From the NCBI GenBank assembly GCA_028023455.1, contig JAQFVV010000056.1, positions 4,239,717-4,303,716 on the forward strand: a DNA stretch of 64,000 nucleotides, written 5' to 3'. Shown here one piece after another: positions 39,053 through 51,347 of this stretch (positions are counted from its first letter, which is position 1; every line of letters starts with the position of its first letter). A program made the translations under genes and the position numbers. This stretch comes from Epiperipatus broadwayi (taxonomy: Eukaryota; Onychophora; Udeonychophora; Euonychophora; Peripatidae). The notes under the pieces are model-generated. The model saw only the letters and a program-made list of their open reading frames with translations. It was not told where the DNA came from and searched no databases.

Positions 39053-42000
39053 ATAATCATCTATGGCTGCAGAAAGGAGTTTGCTATTAACTGAAAGGAG
39101 ACCCTTTGATTCCTCTTGGAGGCCTTAAAGGAACCGAACAGGGCAAATTCCTAATGTCCACTCCATACGTTCTTGTCGTTGCAGCTGTTATTACTATATG
39201 TTTATTCATATAGTATACGAACATGGATGGGCTGCTCACCAACATGCATTAGCCAGCGTGGTGAGTTTATTGGCTTTTTACCTCTGAGTTTAAGATCAAG
39301 AAACACCATGGTCTTTCTTCTCAGTGCCTGATAAGGCAGAATGAATGTTTGTGTAAATGATAAAGATTTTTCCCAATTATACAATTATGACAGACAAAAA
39401 TAAAGCATGGCCCTTAATCCCAGGAGGCTGTAAAGTCACCAACCAAGGCAGCGGTTGGTGGCCGAAGGCGGAGGGTGCTAAGAATATCCTGGAGGCGGAC
39501 CCAGGCTGCCATTTGATGACGACTTTTTATTTAGGTACTTACAACTGCAGATCACTTTCAAGTGAAGGAAGATTGCAAGAATTAGAAGAAGAACTCTCTT
39601 ATATTAAATGGGATATTATTGGACTTTGTGAAGTTAGAAGAAAAGGTGAAGAGACAATTGATTTAAAAAGTGGACATATGCTCTATTATAAAGCGTCGTG
39701 TACTGGACATACAAGTGGAGTAGGATTCATTATAAATAAAAAGTGGAAGAACAATATTGTGGAGATTGATGGTGTATCAGACAGAGTGGCAAGATTAGTT
39801 ATACAACTTAATAGCAGATATCAAATGCAGATAATTCAGGTTTATGCCCCAACAAGTTCTCACAGTGATGAAGTAGTAGAAGATTTTTATATGGATGTAC
39901 AAAAGGCTTTTGATCAGAGTAAACAACATTTTAAAATTGTTATGGGAGATTTTAATGCTAGAATTGGTAAACAAATGAAAGATGAAAGTGTTGTAGGTAA
40001 TTTTGGTTATGGTAATAGAAATGAGAGAGGACATAGACTTGTGGAGTTTGCAGAGAAGGAAAAACTTTATATTATGAATTCTTTTTTTGAGAAAAATGTT
40101 AGAAGGAAATGGACATGGAAGCATCCAAATGAAGGTACAGCAGAATTGGATTATATTTTGACTAACAGGAAATACATATTTCAAGATTGTAATGTTCTTA
40201 ATAAATTTAACACAGGAAGTGATCATCGATTAGTAAGGGGTAAGATACATGTTAATGTAAAACTAGAGAGACAAAAATTATTAAGAAAAACTATATTTAC
40301 AGTTGATATTCCTAATCTTCAGAAACATTCTAATGAATTTAAATTAGAACTTACAAATCGGTTTCAAGTATTAGTAGATTTTGAACATGATTCAGATTTG
40401 AATGAAATTAATATGAAAATAACTGATACACTTTTAAAAACTGCAACAAAGATAGCTGGTAGAAAAAAGCAGCAATTGACTAATAAAATTTCTACTGAGA
40501 CTAGAGAACTTATGAAGAAAAGAAGGAATATGAAGATATGCAAGAATGATGCATTAAAAAGAATTGAATATCTCGAATTTTGTAAAATGGTGTGGAAAAG
40601 AGTTGAAAATGATATAAGAAAGTATAACTGTGAACTAGCAAGAAAAGCTGTAGAAGAAAATAAAGTCTTAAGAATGTAAAACAACATTTTGGTATTGGTA
40701 GGAAATTTATATCTGCAATAAGGAAAAAAGATGGAATTATTACTAAAAAGAGGGATGACATTATGAAATTGGTAGAAGATTTTTATCAAGAATTATATAG
40801 TAATAAAGAACAAGTACCTCCTATATCTATTACATCTTCCGAATTGCCCAGAATTTTAAATGAAGAAGTGAGAAATGCAATTAAATGTATGAAAAAAGGA
40901 AAGGCTCCAGGTAATGATGGAATTATAATTGATATATTAAAAGAAGCAGGTGAAGAAACAGAAAAAATATTAGCAAAGTTATATACCAAATGTCTAAATG
41001 ATAAAGATGTACCGGATGATTGGAAGAATGCAGTAATAATATTAATATTTAAAAAAGGTGATAAAGAAGATATTAGAAATTACAGATCTATCAGCCTTTT
41101 ATCAGTTTTATATAAAATTTTTACCAAGATAATTACAACTCGTCTACAGAGAACCTTGGATTTTCACCAACCAAGAGAACAAGCTGGATTTAAAAGTGGT
41201 TTTAGTACAGTAGATCATATTCAAGTATTGAGAGAAGTTATAGAAAGGACAAATGAATATGAGTTGTCATTATGTTTTGGATTTGTAGATTATGAAAAGG
41301 CATTTGATTCTATAAACATTTCTTCAGTGATTAAAGCATTGGATCATCAAGGTATAGATCCAGGATATTGTCATATTTTAAAGAATATTTATAAAAATGC
41401 AACAGCAACAATTAGATTACATAATGATACTGGGAAAGTCAACATTGAGAAAGGTGTAAGACAAGGTGACTCCATATCTCCAAAACTTTTTACAGCAGTG
41501 CTGCAAGAAGTATTTTGTGGATTAAAATGGGAAACTAAAGGAGTGAAAGTAAATGGAGATTATTTAAGTCATTTAGATTTCGCAGATGATGTAGTTGTTT
41601 TTGCAAATAATGCTTCAGAGCTGCAGGAAATGTTGCAGGAGTTATCAGATGAAAGTAGGAAAGTAGGACTAAAGATAAATGTTAAAAAGACTAAAGTAAT
41701 GTTTAATCGATTTGCTCAAAATATGAAAATAAAGATTGATTATGATGAATTAGAAGAAGTTAAGAGTTACAAATACCTTGGTCAGATTATTAATACAGAT
41801 GGAAACATAATAGAGGAAATTAATCATAGAATTAAACTTGGTTGGAGTGCTTTTGGTAGAAATAACTTGATATTAAAAGGAAATATGCCTATGTGTTTGA
41901 AAAGAAAGGTTTTTAACAAATGTGTTTTACCAGTTCTTACTTATGGATCTGAGACTTGGACACTTAATAGAAGATCAATACAGAGACTTCAGACCACTCA

Positions 42001-42372
42001 AAGAAGTATGGAGAGATGTATGTTGGGAGTAACAAGAAGAGATCGAAAACGCAATGTATGGGTAAGAGAACAAACAGGTGTTACTGACCTCATTGAAAAA
42101 ATTAAAAGATTGAAGTGGAGTTGGGCTGGACATATTACTAGAAGAGATGATAATAGATGGACAATTGAAATTTTAAACTGGATTCCAAGAGATTGTAAAA
42201 GACCCAGAAAGAGACCACATGTGAGATGGATGGATGAAATAAGAAAATGTGTAGGGGTGATGTGGAGAAGAGAAGCTAAAGATTGGAGAAGATGGATTAA
42301 ACTTGGAGACACCTTCATCCTGCAGTGTATTGATAATGGTTGATAATGATGATGATGATGATAATCATCTAT
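39053..42372 (+). mobile_element. Full-length RTE-type LINE with 12-bp target-site duplication
   Basis: The direct repeat ataatcatctat at 39,053-39,064 and 42,361-42,372 brackets a 3.3-kb body. That body has a GC-richer 5' UTR, one long ORF (39,357-42,343) and a very short 3' UTR ending in (TGA/GAT)n. A single-ORF layout, about 3.3 kb length and a short trinucleotide tail are typical of the RTE clade (RTE-1, BovB). The perfect duplication points to a fairly recent TPRT insertion. It is the only element here with clearly defined ends and one defect. Confidence 0.93.
39357..42343 (+). pseudogene. RTE endonuclease-reverse transcriptase, one frameshift
   Basis: The start is ATG 39357, or ATG 39387 in the same frame. 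APE motifs: YNCRSLSSEGRLQELEEEL, GLCEVRRKG (catalytic Glu), VYAPTSSHSDE, MGDFNARIG, ELDYILTN and SDHRLVRG. A one-base loss near 40,660 (EENK then SLKNVKQHFG) shifts the frame. A stop follows at 40,677 in the first frame, while the second frame stays open through RT. RT motifs: NYRSISLLSVLYKIFTKI, QAGFKSGFSTVDHI, FVDYEKAFDSI, GVRQGDSISPKLF, the catalytic FADD (41,579-41,590) and KYLGQII. The C terminus has the WSWAGHITRRDDNRW block usual in RTE proteins. It would be about 995 residues if in one frame. Confidence 0.93.
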
Positions 42373-43392
42373 ATTCTAGATTTAACAATACCAACAATTA
42401 TTATACAATTATTGCATAAAAATAATCAGAAATCATTAACAAATTATGCAAAAAATCAACTTCTTTTGCTACTTCAAAAATGTTCTCAAAGTAATCTTGA
42501 AAATAAATAATCTTAAACCAGAGAACCAAGAGTCAAAGCCATCATGCATATGGAGGCTAGGCTAAATCATTTGCATTTACCACTTATTGGAACACCACCA
42601 GTCTTTTCACATTTTTTTAAATTAATGAATTAGTATTTGTTGATTCACAGTTTTGCTAACCTTTTTTTTAAAAATCCTAGAGGTTTGGAATATCAATACA
42701 GATAACATAGAAGCTTGAAAAAAGGTGAACTTCAAATATCACATTCTCTCACTGAGGATCTTTGTCTCATTAAATGACTTACTTAATAATATATAATATA
42801 TTACTGAGCTGTCATGGGGGGGTTGAGGCACTCGACTCTGTAGAATGGGACCCAAACCAAATTTAATTACAAATAAATGCTCAACTTATTAATAGTATTC
42901 AATAAATATGGTTTATCCATCAGGTTTTTTTTTTTTAATGTGAAGAGTCTCGCATTGTTAATTTGGCACGGTTAATTTGTTGCGGCCTATATATTTCTTA
43001 CGACAGGATTGTCTATATATATATAAGACGTAAAATTTAATGGATTTGAAAAATTACTTAAATACTAACAATAATAATATAAATTTAGCATTAAGACGAA
43101 AGTATATATATATGTTTTCGTATATGTGACATCCGTTAGTAATCCTAATATTTATTGATGAGAATAGAGAAATATAAGTTTCTTGAATTTTCTCCTTAAG
43201 ACATGGGAATGATCCGTGAATACTATTTTGTTTAATGGTTGGCTGTATTGTTTTTAGTTTATGTATAATAGAACTTTATGTAATCATAATATAATTGTCT
43301 AAAAAACTAACATAAATGATAAAATAATTCACCTAATAAAGGAAATAACATCGCATAGTTTTCTTCTGCTGTTTTATTTTTCTTGCATTTTA
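42373..43392. other. Intergenic, no gene seen
   Basis: AT-rich with a G7 run near 42,816, an A/T-rich stretch and short (TA)n tracts near 43,013 and 43,104. No supported gene. Confidence 0.45.
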
Positions 43393-43599
43393 TTGCACTT
43401 TTTCCATCAGAAGCAGTTAAATGCCTATAAATTTAACAACGTCATGGAGAGCATCCCAATTACATTGTTTAAAACCAGCTTAAAGTATCAGGGGATTGAT
43501 AATAATATTTATTCTATTTTGTCTGAGTTACGTGGCATACGGCAAGCAGACTTCATCACGGCAGCTGTGTGTGACTCGTGGAGAACTAATGGAGCTTAA
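43393..43599 (+). CDS. Unrecognised short ORF in a CpG-richer patch
   Basis: A 68-residue frame; the in-frame ATG at 43,444 gives MESIPITLFKTSLKYQGIDN and the end is VCDSWRTNGA. Codons are balanced compared with the flanks. The surrounding 43,430-43,690 bases have many more CpG steps than the rest of the window. It could be a first exon, a promoter-proximal region of a gene on either strand, or a gene fossil. No domain was recognised and no clear donor follows before the stop. Confidence 0.22.
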   Translation: MHFFHQKQLNAYKFNNVMESIPITLFKTSLKYQGIDNNIYSILSELRGIRQADFITAAVCDSWRTNGA

Positions 43600-44828
43600 T
43601 TTAATGATCTATAAAGGGGCGGTTTTTGATCACTCGCCTTGTGATTTGGTTTAATAAATTGATATTCTCCGAATGTAGCAGACACACACATTGATCAGGT
43701 TGCTGTTAAGTGTCAAAATATCTTTTGTAACATTGACAAATTGTTTGAAAAAGGTAAACTGCTGATTTTAATGATGATTTATTCCAAGCAAAGTCTTATT
43801 TAAAGTTTTTAAAAAAAAAAAAAAAATCTTACGTTTGATAAAGTCACTTAATAAACCTATAAATAAACACACTCACTTCTTTTTTTATTAGCAGGTTAAT
43901 ATCAGAAGCAATAATGAAGCCAAGAACTATCATTATCAAACAATAAAAAATTACGCAAAAAGACAATACGCTATCCTGCTTCTTTCTGTGTGAATGATTC
44001 ATTAATTGTCACGTGATCAATGTAATATTGGTGAAATTACAAGTATAATTATATACAAGTCGATGCAATTATAAGGGAAAATTATTGAAAAGGTTGACTT
44101 TTAGACTAATAAAATCATTGCTATTACTAATTTACTTAATTTTATAATATGCATGCGTTCACAGGTGCACGAAGGTATGATGCATACATTTTTATACTAT
44201 ATATGTATAAATTTAAGGGTATCTGTTTGTATGCTAAATGACCTGCGTTTTAATCAGGTTAAGATTTTTTTTTCAAATGGCTAATTGTAAGCAGCCTCCT
44301 AACCATTTAATATTGATAAGTCAATGAGTCTTTATCCATTCTTAATTATAAAACAAGAATGGAAACCTGTTCATATCATCACTATCTATCAAATAACAAG
44401 ATTGACAAATAACACCATTTTATTTAAGTTTTTCCATGAGAGGCTTTTGGAGATACCTTCCCCAGGAAGTGAGCTATTCAAAGGATACTCCGACTTCTAT
44501 AAATTTGCTGAATGTATAAGTGCAAATCTGGTTGATATATTGATTACTGCCCAAAATATAGCCACATGTGAGTTCTAACATCAGAATTCCATAATATATA
44601 TTCTGAAATCATATGATTGCATTTTTCCATGGGGCCCAATATTTTTTTTTAGACTTTTTACTATTACATTAATTATGATGATGATAAGGTTCATCGATCT
44701 CATTATAATTAATTTTTTTCTCTTAAAGTATTTTCAGTATTTGTAAACTTATGAATGAGATAAACTCATTATGTAGCCAAAACAAAATAATTTATATATT
44801 TAACTAAAAAATGTTTAAGACATGTCAG
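43600..44828. other. Intergenic, weak ORF only
   Basis: A frame at 44,324-44,578 (begins MSLYPFLIIKQEWKP) has mixed codons but no recognised domain. The rest is AT-rich with A-runs. Not called as a gene. Confidence 0.35.
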
Positions 44829-44956
44829 CTATTATAAAGGCAATCAAGCGTTGGTGGCCGAGTGGTTAGCACAGCTGCCTTACAAGCAGTTGTCCTGGAT
44901 TCGCTTCCCGGCCGACGCTTTGACATATGGAAAAAAAAAAAACTATTATAAAGGCA
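44829..44956 (+). mobile_element. tRNA-Gly-derived SINE, copy 1
   Basis: A 14-bp target-site duplication, ctattataaaggca, flanks 44,843-44,942. The body holds a 71-nt tRNA-like head (44,848-44,918). Its acceptor arms GCGTTGG/CCGACGC pair with one wobble, an A-box-like tggccgagtgg is present, the anticodon stem is GCTGC/GCAGT with loop CTTACAA, and the B-box region is ggattcgcttcc. The nearest known tRNA is Gly(UCC), with C to A in the anticodon. A 3' unique end, tttgacatatgg, and A12 follow. Pol III transcription and LINE-assisted retroposition are inferred. A mismatched T stem argues against a working tRNA. Confidence 0.9.
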
Positions 44957-45703
44957 TCAGCAGAGATTAGAGGAAGGTAGATTCACTTGTATCTTTATTA
45001 AGTTCTTCAATTTTGTATATTTTGTGGTCAATAATTTTTCATTCTTTTTCTTCAGTGTCTAACTTTCGCATCTGTACCCAATCACAGAGCATATATCTTC
45101 ATTTTAAAAAGCACGTCCATGAATCTAAACATTTTCTGGTTTCACTTAACTTTACACATTTTCAATTAGCATTTTAGTCTCTTGATTTTTGGATTTCTAT
45201 TGTTGATGAATAATTCAGGATAAATTAACATCTAATGATCTCTATAACCTTCCTATTGGCTTTAAAATCAGCTGTTGTTCTTATTGTAGTCTTTATATAT
45301 ATATATATATTGTATCCTTGGTAAGGAAAATCTGATCTAAAGACTCTCCGACTAACTATCGATAAATATAATAAACTATAATCAAGTTATGTAAACAACA
45401 ACTATTAAAGATAAGTAATATTATCATTAGCTCAAAATACAATTCTAATATATTATATCTAACAAAATTAATATTTCATAATAACTAAATATAATAAAGT
45501 AATCAAATTACACAACAACAACAATAATAATAAGAAGAAGAAAAAGAAGAAGAAGGAGGAGGAGAAGAATTAATCAGGGTTCAAATTAAATGCTCAACTC
45601 ATGCATTATACTAACAATTTAAATTACAATTAGCTCATTGATTACAATTGAAATATGGTTCCATTAAAAAATACTAATACCAACAAATTATGAATCCTCT
45701 TAC
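44957..45703. other. Intergenic with a graded triplet repeat
   Basis: It contains (TA)n near 45,295-45,310 and, at about 45,513-45,570, a compound triplet tract grading AAC, AAT, AAG, AGG. No supported gene. Confidence 0.5.
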
Positions 45704-45788
45704 CATGAGACATCCAGCAAGGTACAATGCTTTGACATTGAGGATATATCCAGAAAGATATACTCTTAATGGCATAAGAATATTACCC
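45704..45788 (-). CDS. Candidate internal exon, hydrophobic
   Basis: On the minus strand an AG acceptor with a T-rich lead-in precedes 85 bp. The frame encodes GNILMPLRVYLSGYILNVKA, then LYLAGCLM, and ends at the donor ATG|gtaaga. The peptide could be most of a transmembrane helix. The donor is good and the frame is open, but it is short. No partner exon on the same strand was identified with confidence and the family is not recognised. Confidence 0.28.
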
Positions 45789-46104
45789 CTATTTAATTTA
45801 CAAAAACAAACTACTTTGTAATACTCTCATGTCTTATAACACACATAAAATAAATCAATCTTAATAACTTATGAAATTCATTATGAAAACAATAAATCAA
45901 TTACTATTCTTTCATAAAAATCATATTAAAATTTAACATTTAATATTTCAGGTTCACCTCCTAACAATAATAATAATAAACAAAATAATACCTTGTAATT
46001 AAATATAATGAGGGATTTTACATATATTTAAGTACTCTCACAAAACAACAGCAAACAACTAGAATACTTTAATGAGTCTTTAAATTCATGTATCTATTTG
46101 ACTA
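45789..46104. other. AT-rich, no gene seen
   Basis: Simple AT-rich sequence between the exon candidate and the TTAA-flanked MITE. Confidence 0.45.
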
Positions 46105-46843
46105 TTAATCTTTTCCACGAATTTTATGAGATGACTCGAAGCCGTTTCAAGTCATTGAAATTCCGTCATTTTTAACGCTATGGTAAAAATTTTACCATCA
46201 TTTGAATGGTTATAAAAAGTTCCGTAAGATGCCGCCCTCTCTTGAATTATTTTACAAGTAAAAAATCAATAAAACTGACATAAAGATTTAACAAAGGGTG
46301 GAGGTAGTCTATTCTAAGTGCTCATTGGCTCCCCTCTATTGAGGACAAAAGAATTCACTTGTCAATAACTTGAACCATTACGATTTCTTTTCTTTCATTT
46401 TGAAAGTGATAAACGAATGTTTTAGACCATTTTAAAAGTATTTTTTGACATTATAAATTATTTTGATAAAATATGCTAAAAATAAGATTATTATAGAAAA
46501 ATATATAGGATTTTAGTAAAAATGATTTATTTTTCGGGAACATAAAACTGAGAAAGAAAAAATCACTGACATCACAACACTTTCTAGTTGGTTACTAGCA
46601 TTCATTTTTAGATTTGCCGCTATCATATATTTTTAGAAATATAAATAGAAATTTATTTTTGAAAAAACTTTCGTTCACTTTATAATCTGACAAATTATTA
46701 ATATACTTTCTACAAACAAAACTAAAGTGAATATAATATTAAAACATGAATATATTTTGATGTTGAGTTTGTGAGTTGACCAATTAAAAATTTAGACTTT
46801 TACCTCACTCGGCCAATAAAGTAATTAGCACTCAAAAGGTTAA
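46105..46843. mobile_element. piggyBac-like MITE, TTAA-flanked
   Basis: TTAA at 46,105-46,108 and 46,840-46,843 flanks 731 bp. It starts tcttttccacg and ends with the reverse complement of ccttttgagtgctaattac. The terminal repeats are short, (C/T)CTTTT, as in many piggyBac-type non-autonomous elements. The interior is more complex and CpG-richer than the flanks and lacks a transposase frame. The TTAA plus CCTTTTGA ends resemble the pair at 49,486 and 51,348. Confidence 0.6.
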
Positions 46844-47330
46844 AACTCTTCAATAAATGCAAATAAAGTGGTAAATTCTTATAAAACATCATATAATATT
46901 TTATCACTTATGTGGCATTCATAGAAAATATTATATTCTTAATATAATTGCTATATATAATATTTAAATTGGTATTGGATAATTTTCATAATCATCAATA
47001 ATTAAATCTTCAGTAATAATAATAATCATAATAATATATTTTTATTAATCATGTGCAAACAAATAATGTTCCAAATAATCTTTGCAAATCATGTGATTGG
47101 ATATCTGACAAATCAAACTCTCAAGACGATATGAGTTAAAACATTAAAAATTTATTACAATGTAACAATACTTTGTTCACAACACTATAAATTTATAAAC
47201 TTAAATGAACATATAATAAAATAAACAAACATTGAATTGCCTTTATTTTGACTATTTAAACAGTGGAAAAATAGAATTATACAGTACATTATAATAGTAA
47301 TCTATTATTTTTATCATTAAAACAACAATA
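46844..47330. other. AT-rich, no gene seen
   Basis: No supported gene or repeat boundary. Confidence 0.45.
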
Positions 47331-47789
47331 TTCTATAGCAGGGGTGTCCAACAAGCCGATCGTGATCCACCGGTCGATCACAAAGTCATTTTTGTTCGAT
47401 CGTGAGGCCAATCTGTCAAGAGCTGTCAGGTAATGAGTGAAACAAATTAAATCAAGATTTTCAATTTTTTTTGTTTTTTTTTCCAATTTTTTTTTCAATT
47501 CTAGATAGGTGAAGTCCACTAAGCTGTACCATTATTGAAAATAATGTTTTTAATTTTGATTTAATGTAGCTAATTTGAATTAATAAATATTGTTAATAAT
47601 TACTCATGTTGCTTTAGCCCCCCCCCCCATAAGTTTTTTGGCTTGTTAAATAATTATTTTTTACTAGGTAGATATATAAAAATAGTATGTATTTCACACC
47701 TCCCTCCATGACAACAAGTCGATCGCAACACATTTTTAAAATAAAAAATAGAACTCATGAACACAAAAGCTGCCACCCCTGTTCTGTAG
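47331..47789. mobile_element. hAT-like MITE with 8-bp target-site duplication
   Basis: ttctatag (47,331-47,338) and ttctgtag (47,782-47,789) form an 8-bp duplication with one mismatch, fitting the hAT consensus nTnnnnAn. The 443-bp element begins CAGGGGTGTCC and ends with the complement CACCCCTG, the classic hAT terminal motif. The interior has gatcgtgatc- and gtcgatc-type short palindromes near both ends and a C12 run, and no transposase. It needs a hAT transposase supplied elsewhere. Confidence 0.88.
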
Positions 47790-49485
47790 TCACTATAATA
47801 ATAAGACAATGACAATAAATAACTATGACTTATTAAATTAATATTATGTTTCATTATTTAAAAATAATTGTAATTAGGTAATGCTTATTACTATATAATT
47901 TAATTAAAGTTTTCACTTATCTAAAACTTAGCATATAATATAATATTAACATAAATTATTAGGCACTTCTTTTACATTCTAGTAAAGCATTTCTCTTTAC
48001 CTTTCGGATGTGTTCTAGCATTTCAATGCAAATTTAAATAAAGAAAAATATAGTTATTCCATCACTTTATACAATTAATTTTTTCCTTGTTTTATGAGTT
48101 CATTTTTCTTATAGCAAATTTAAATTATATTACAGAATTATATTGCTTGACATTCTTTATTTATTCATTCTTATAATTTATATCCATCATAGCATTCAGA
48201 TATCATGCTTTTATTATTTCATCTCACAATTCAACCAAAATATGCATTAATACTTGAGTTTAATGATCTCTAACATTCAAACATTTATAGGAATATTAAA
48301 TCATTCCTTCTCTATTTTTATTATAAACAATAAATAATTCAACATCATTTATGATAGAATTTTTCTTTCCTCTTGCATTCACAAAATTTTCAACTTTCAA
48401 CAGTCTAGTTATTATTCTAACCATTTTTATAATTATCATTTACGATGCAATACCAGTGGCAATTGATAGTGATTATAGTGAAAGATATGAATATAAGAGT
48501 AACTTAAATGAGTATGAAAATATCATGGTTGCAGTGCTTATGTCACATATTTATCATGCAGCTTAAATTCTGGTCATGACTTCTATCTGAGGTCTTGCTG
48601 AACTGTGGAAAAAATGCAACTATCCATGTAATAAATATTTAGTCCTTTGTTACCTGTATTTAGATTATCAACTTATAGCAATATGATTCACATATAATCT
48701 CCTTTATAACCCTAGCACCTAGGATTTTATTTAATAACTACTTTCTCTGACTACTATCTTTTATTTTTTGCATATTGATAATTCTGCTAACATTGCAAAG
48801 AAATACTATCCATGCTACAAAAATAATCTCCAAACCACTTTTCTAAAACAAATATCTAATATTCACTTCAAGACAGTTCAAAGAATTTTATGCACAAATG
48901 ATTTTGATACAATATTCATTATTATTATACATTTATTTATTTATTATATTATTGTATAATTTAGAGATCAACATTTTCACATTATCATATCTCAACAAAT
49001 ACCATCCATAACAATATATTGACAACTCATAATCATGTTATAAAAATATATACATATTCAAGCAGCTATAAAAAATACTTAAAATACCTTTAAATAACCC
49101 ACAATGCATTCTCTTACATGTACCTTACATTCATAAAATCATAAAATAATTAATACATTCATAATAATACAAATATGATTTATCTAGTTTTAATATTCAA
49201 GAAACATGATAATAAAATAAAATATCAATTAAAATATTATTAAAATATGATATAAAATACATAATATATTACCTATAATTCCAACAATTATTAGAATTAT
49301 ATACAGTGATCCTTTTATCTTCTTGATCATTCAACATCAAATAAGCTATAAGTATTTCATTTACCTTTCAAAAAATTAATTTTTGATACCTATCTTTTTC
49401 TTTATTTTATATTAAAAAGAAATAAATTATGTCAGTATTTAAATTAAAAAAACATAATTTGAATAAACATGTTAATTAAACATTA
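47790..49485. other. AT-rich, no gene seen
   Basis: Open frames at 48,351-48,566 and 48,768-48,959 are AT-driven and match no domain I know. Confidence 0.45.
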
Positions 49486-50285
49486 TTAACCTTTTGATCA
49501 ATCAAAATTGGCCAAAAAAGAGTGAAAAAGCAGGAAATTCAAAATTCCCACTCTTACAATAGACATAAGTCCCTCCCTGACATGTTCAGCCATTGTGTGT
49601 TGCCAAAGCTGTAAAACGTTCAGCGTTTTACAACATTGAAGTTTCCAATGATGCAAAAACATGTTTATTTGCGAATTTATTATGGTTTTAGATATTTTTT
49701 AAAAAACAATTTATACTATATGTACTAGATATTAAGAAATATAAATTATTTAATAACTTATTTTGATTTGAAATACTTTATTTTCAAAAATATAATGTTA
49801 TATTAGCAGCTAACATAAATATGGCCTGAAGCAAATTAGAAGCCTAGCTGTGGCATAAACAAATTACTTTATTTATGAGTAAAGAAAATATTATAATTTT
49901 GCAATAAATATTCAAAAAATTTAAACATTTAAAGCATAATCCATTAAATATAAGAGAAATAAATAATTATACATTTCAAATGTTTAAAAATTAAGAAATA
50001 TTTTGTTGATTTTATAAACTGAAAATAATCTTTCTAGAAACAAGACATCTAACTTCTTTGTTTTGATTATGGTCTATTTTTTCTAATATTTACAGAAACA
50101 AAATGTGAACATTTAAAATTTATTTCAGTAATAAACCCAAATATCTATCAAATAAAGTCAAATTTGTTATTTTCTGAAAAATAATAAACATTTTATCATA
50201 TATTTTACATTGTTTTGTGAGACAAAGAAAACATCAGAAAATGCTGAAAAGTAAGGGGGGTTAGGCTGCATTTCAGAAAGGTTAA
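49486..50285 (+). mobile_element. piggyBac-like MITE, inverted pair, left copy
   Basis: TTAA at 49,486-49,489 and 50,282-50,285 brackets 792 bp that begins ccttttgatcaatc and ends tttcagaaagg. A reverse-complement relative lies at 51,348-52,247. It has an internal small hairpin, gtaaaacgttcagcgttttac by halves, near 49,611-49,631, and no ORF. It lacks about 90 bp near its left end that the other copy has. Confidence 0.75.
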
Positions 50286-51347
50286 AGATAATGATAATAA
50301 AAATATTAACAGTAAAAACTAATAGAAAAAAATTTAAAGATACTAAAGTCCTTCTTTACCTTTGTTTGTCCAGTGTTTTGCTTCCTCTCCCATTGCTAAG
50401 ATATCAGAAAAAAATTTTGAATGAAACTTTTTCTCTCTCCCTGACACCCTGAAACAAACTTCACAACTCACAAAGTTTAATTTTGAAAAATCTCAACAAA
50501 ATTTTTCTCATCCATAGTAAATAAATATACCATTGAGTTCATTTTCTCAATATTTATTAGGGAAATAATATTTCCATGTAAAAAAAAACCAGTAACACAA
50601 TTTCATAGTAAACAATATATTTTTCACATATATATTTATCATGCTTGTCCAGACTTTTTTATATAGAAAAACCTAGCGATATTAATATTTTTTATCAATA
50701 AGTATTTATCAAGCATTTTACAGAATAAGATTTATTCATCGGTTAATTTTTTAGCAAACAACTTTCATTCTTATCTTCTTCAAACAAAATGTATATATTC
50801 ACATTTATTAAAGATAAATACTTCTTAAAAAATTCAAGATTTTTTTTCCTTTCCAAATGTGCACATCTTAATCAATAATTTTTATATAAAATTTTGCAGC
50901 TTCTCCATCCAGGCAATATTATATAACAAAATAATAATGTTCAAAAATCATATTACAATCCATCTCACTTTTTATAAAGAAAATAATTTACAATGTACAG
51001 CTCATCCATCATTCTTTCAAATAGGTAAATCTTTTTTTACAAATATAAAGTTCAAAAGTCATTTTCTTTCAATTTTGCCATGCATCACTTTCAGATATAT
51101 AGTATCCATTCAAGCTACTTTTTTAAAGATAAATTTGTAATAAAATATTTTTATTTGCATTCATAAATAATACAATATACTCACATTTTAAAATATTCTT
51201 TTATACTTGTTTCAATTCAAATGCATAACATTGTTCTTTTTTAAAAATTTGTGAAGCTGGTTAAACAACTTTCAGAAAATAGCCTTTTCATACTTTTAAG
51301 ATATAACTTTCTTGACAGTTTATAGTTATTAGAGTTTATCAAAGTTG
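50286..51347. other. Spacer between the inverted MITE copies
   Basis: AT-rich sequence of about 1.06 kb without repeat similarity to the arms. The frame at 50,859-51,140 has no recognised domain. Confidence 0.5.

Noticed and set aside
39795-42318. Minus-strand ORFs over the RTE (39,795-40,226, 40,364-40,789, 41,998-42,318)
   Set aside because: They are antisense of the RTE ORF, hydrophobic only because the sense codons are purine-rich.
44848-44918. Genuine tRNA gene (Val or Gly)
   Set aside because: A 14-bp target duplication, an A-tail, a T-stem mismatch and a changed anticodon loop show a retroposed SINE copy.
47289-47519. Minus-strand ORF overlapping the hAT-like MITE
   Set aside because: It crosses the element end and includes the terminal repeat, with no transposase motif.
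35732-47630. G/C homopolymers of 8-13 bases (near 35,732, 37,392 and 47,617; similar at 18,540 and 56,028)
   Set aside because: They are striking in AT-rich DNA but scattered and without shared flanks. They are likely ordinary homopolymers with possible length errors.
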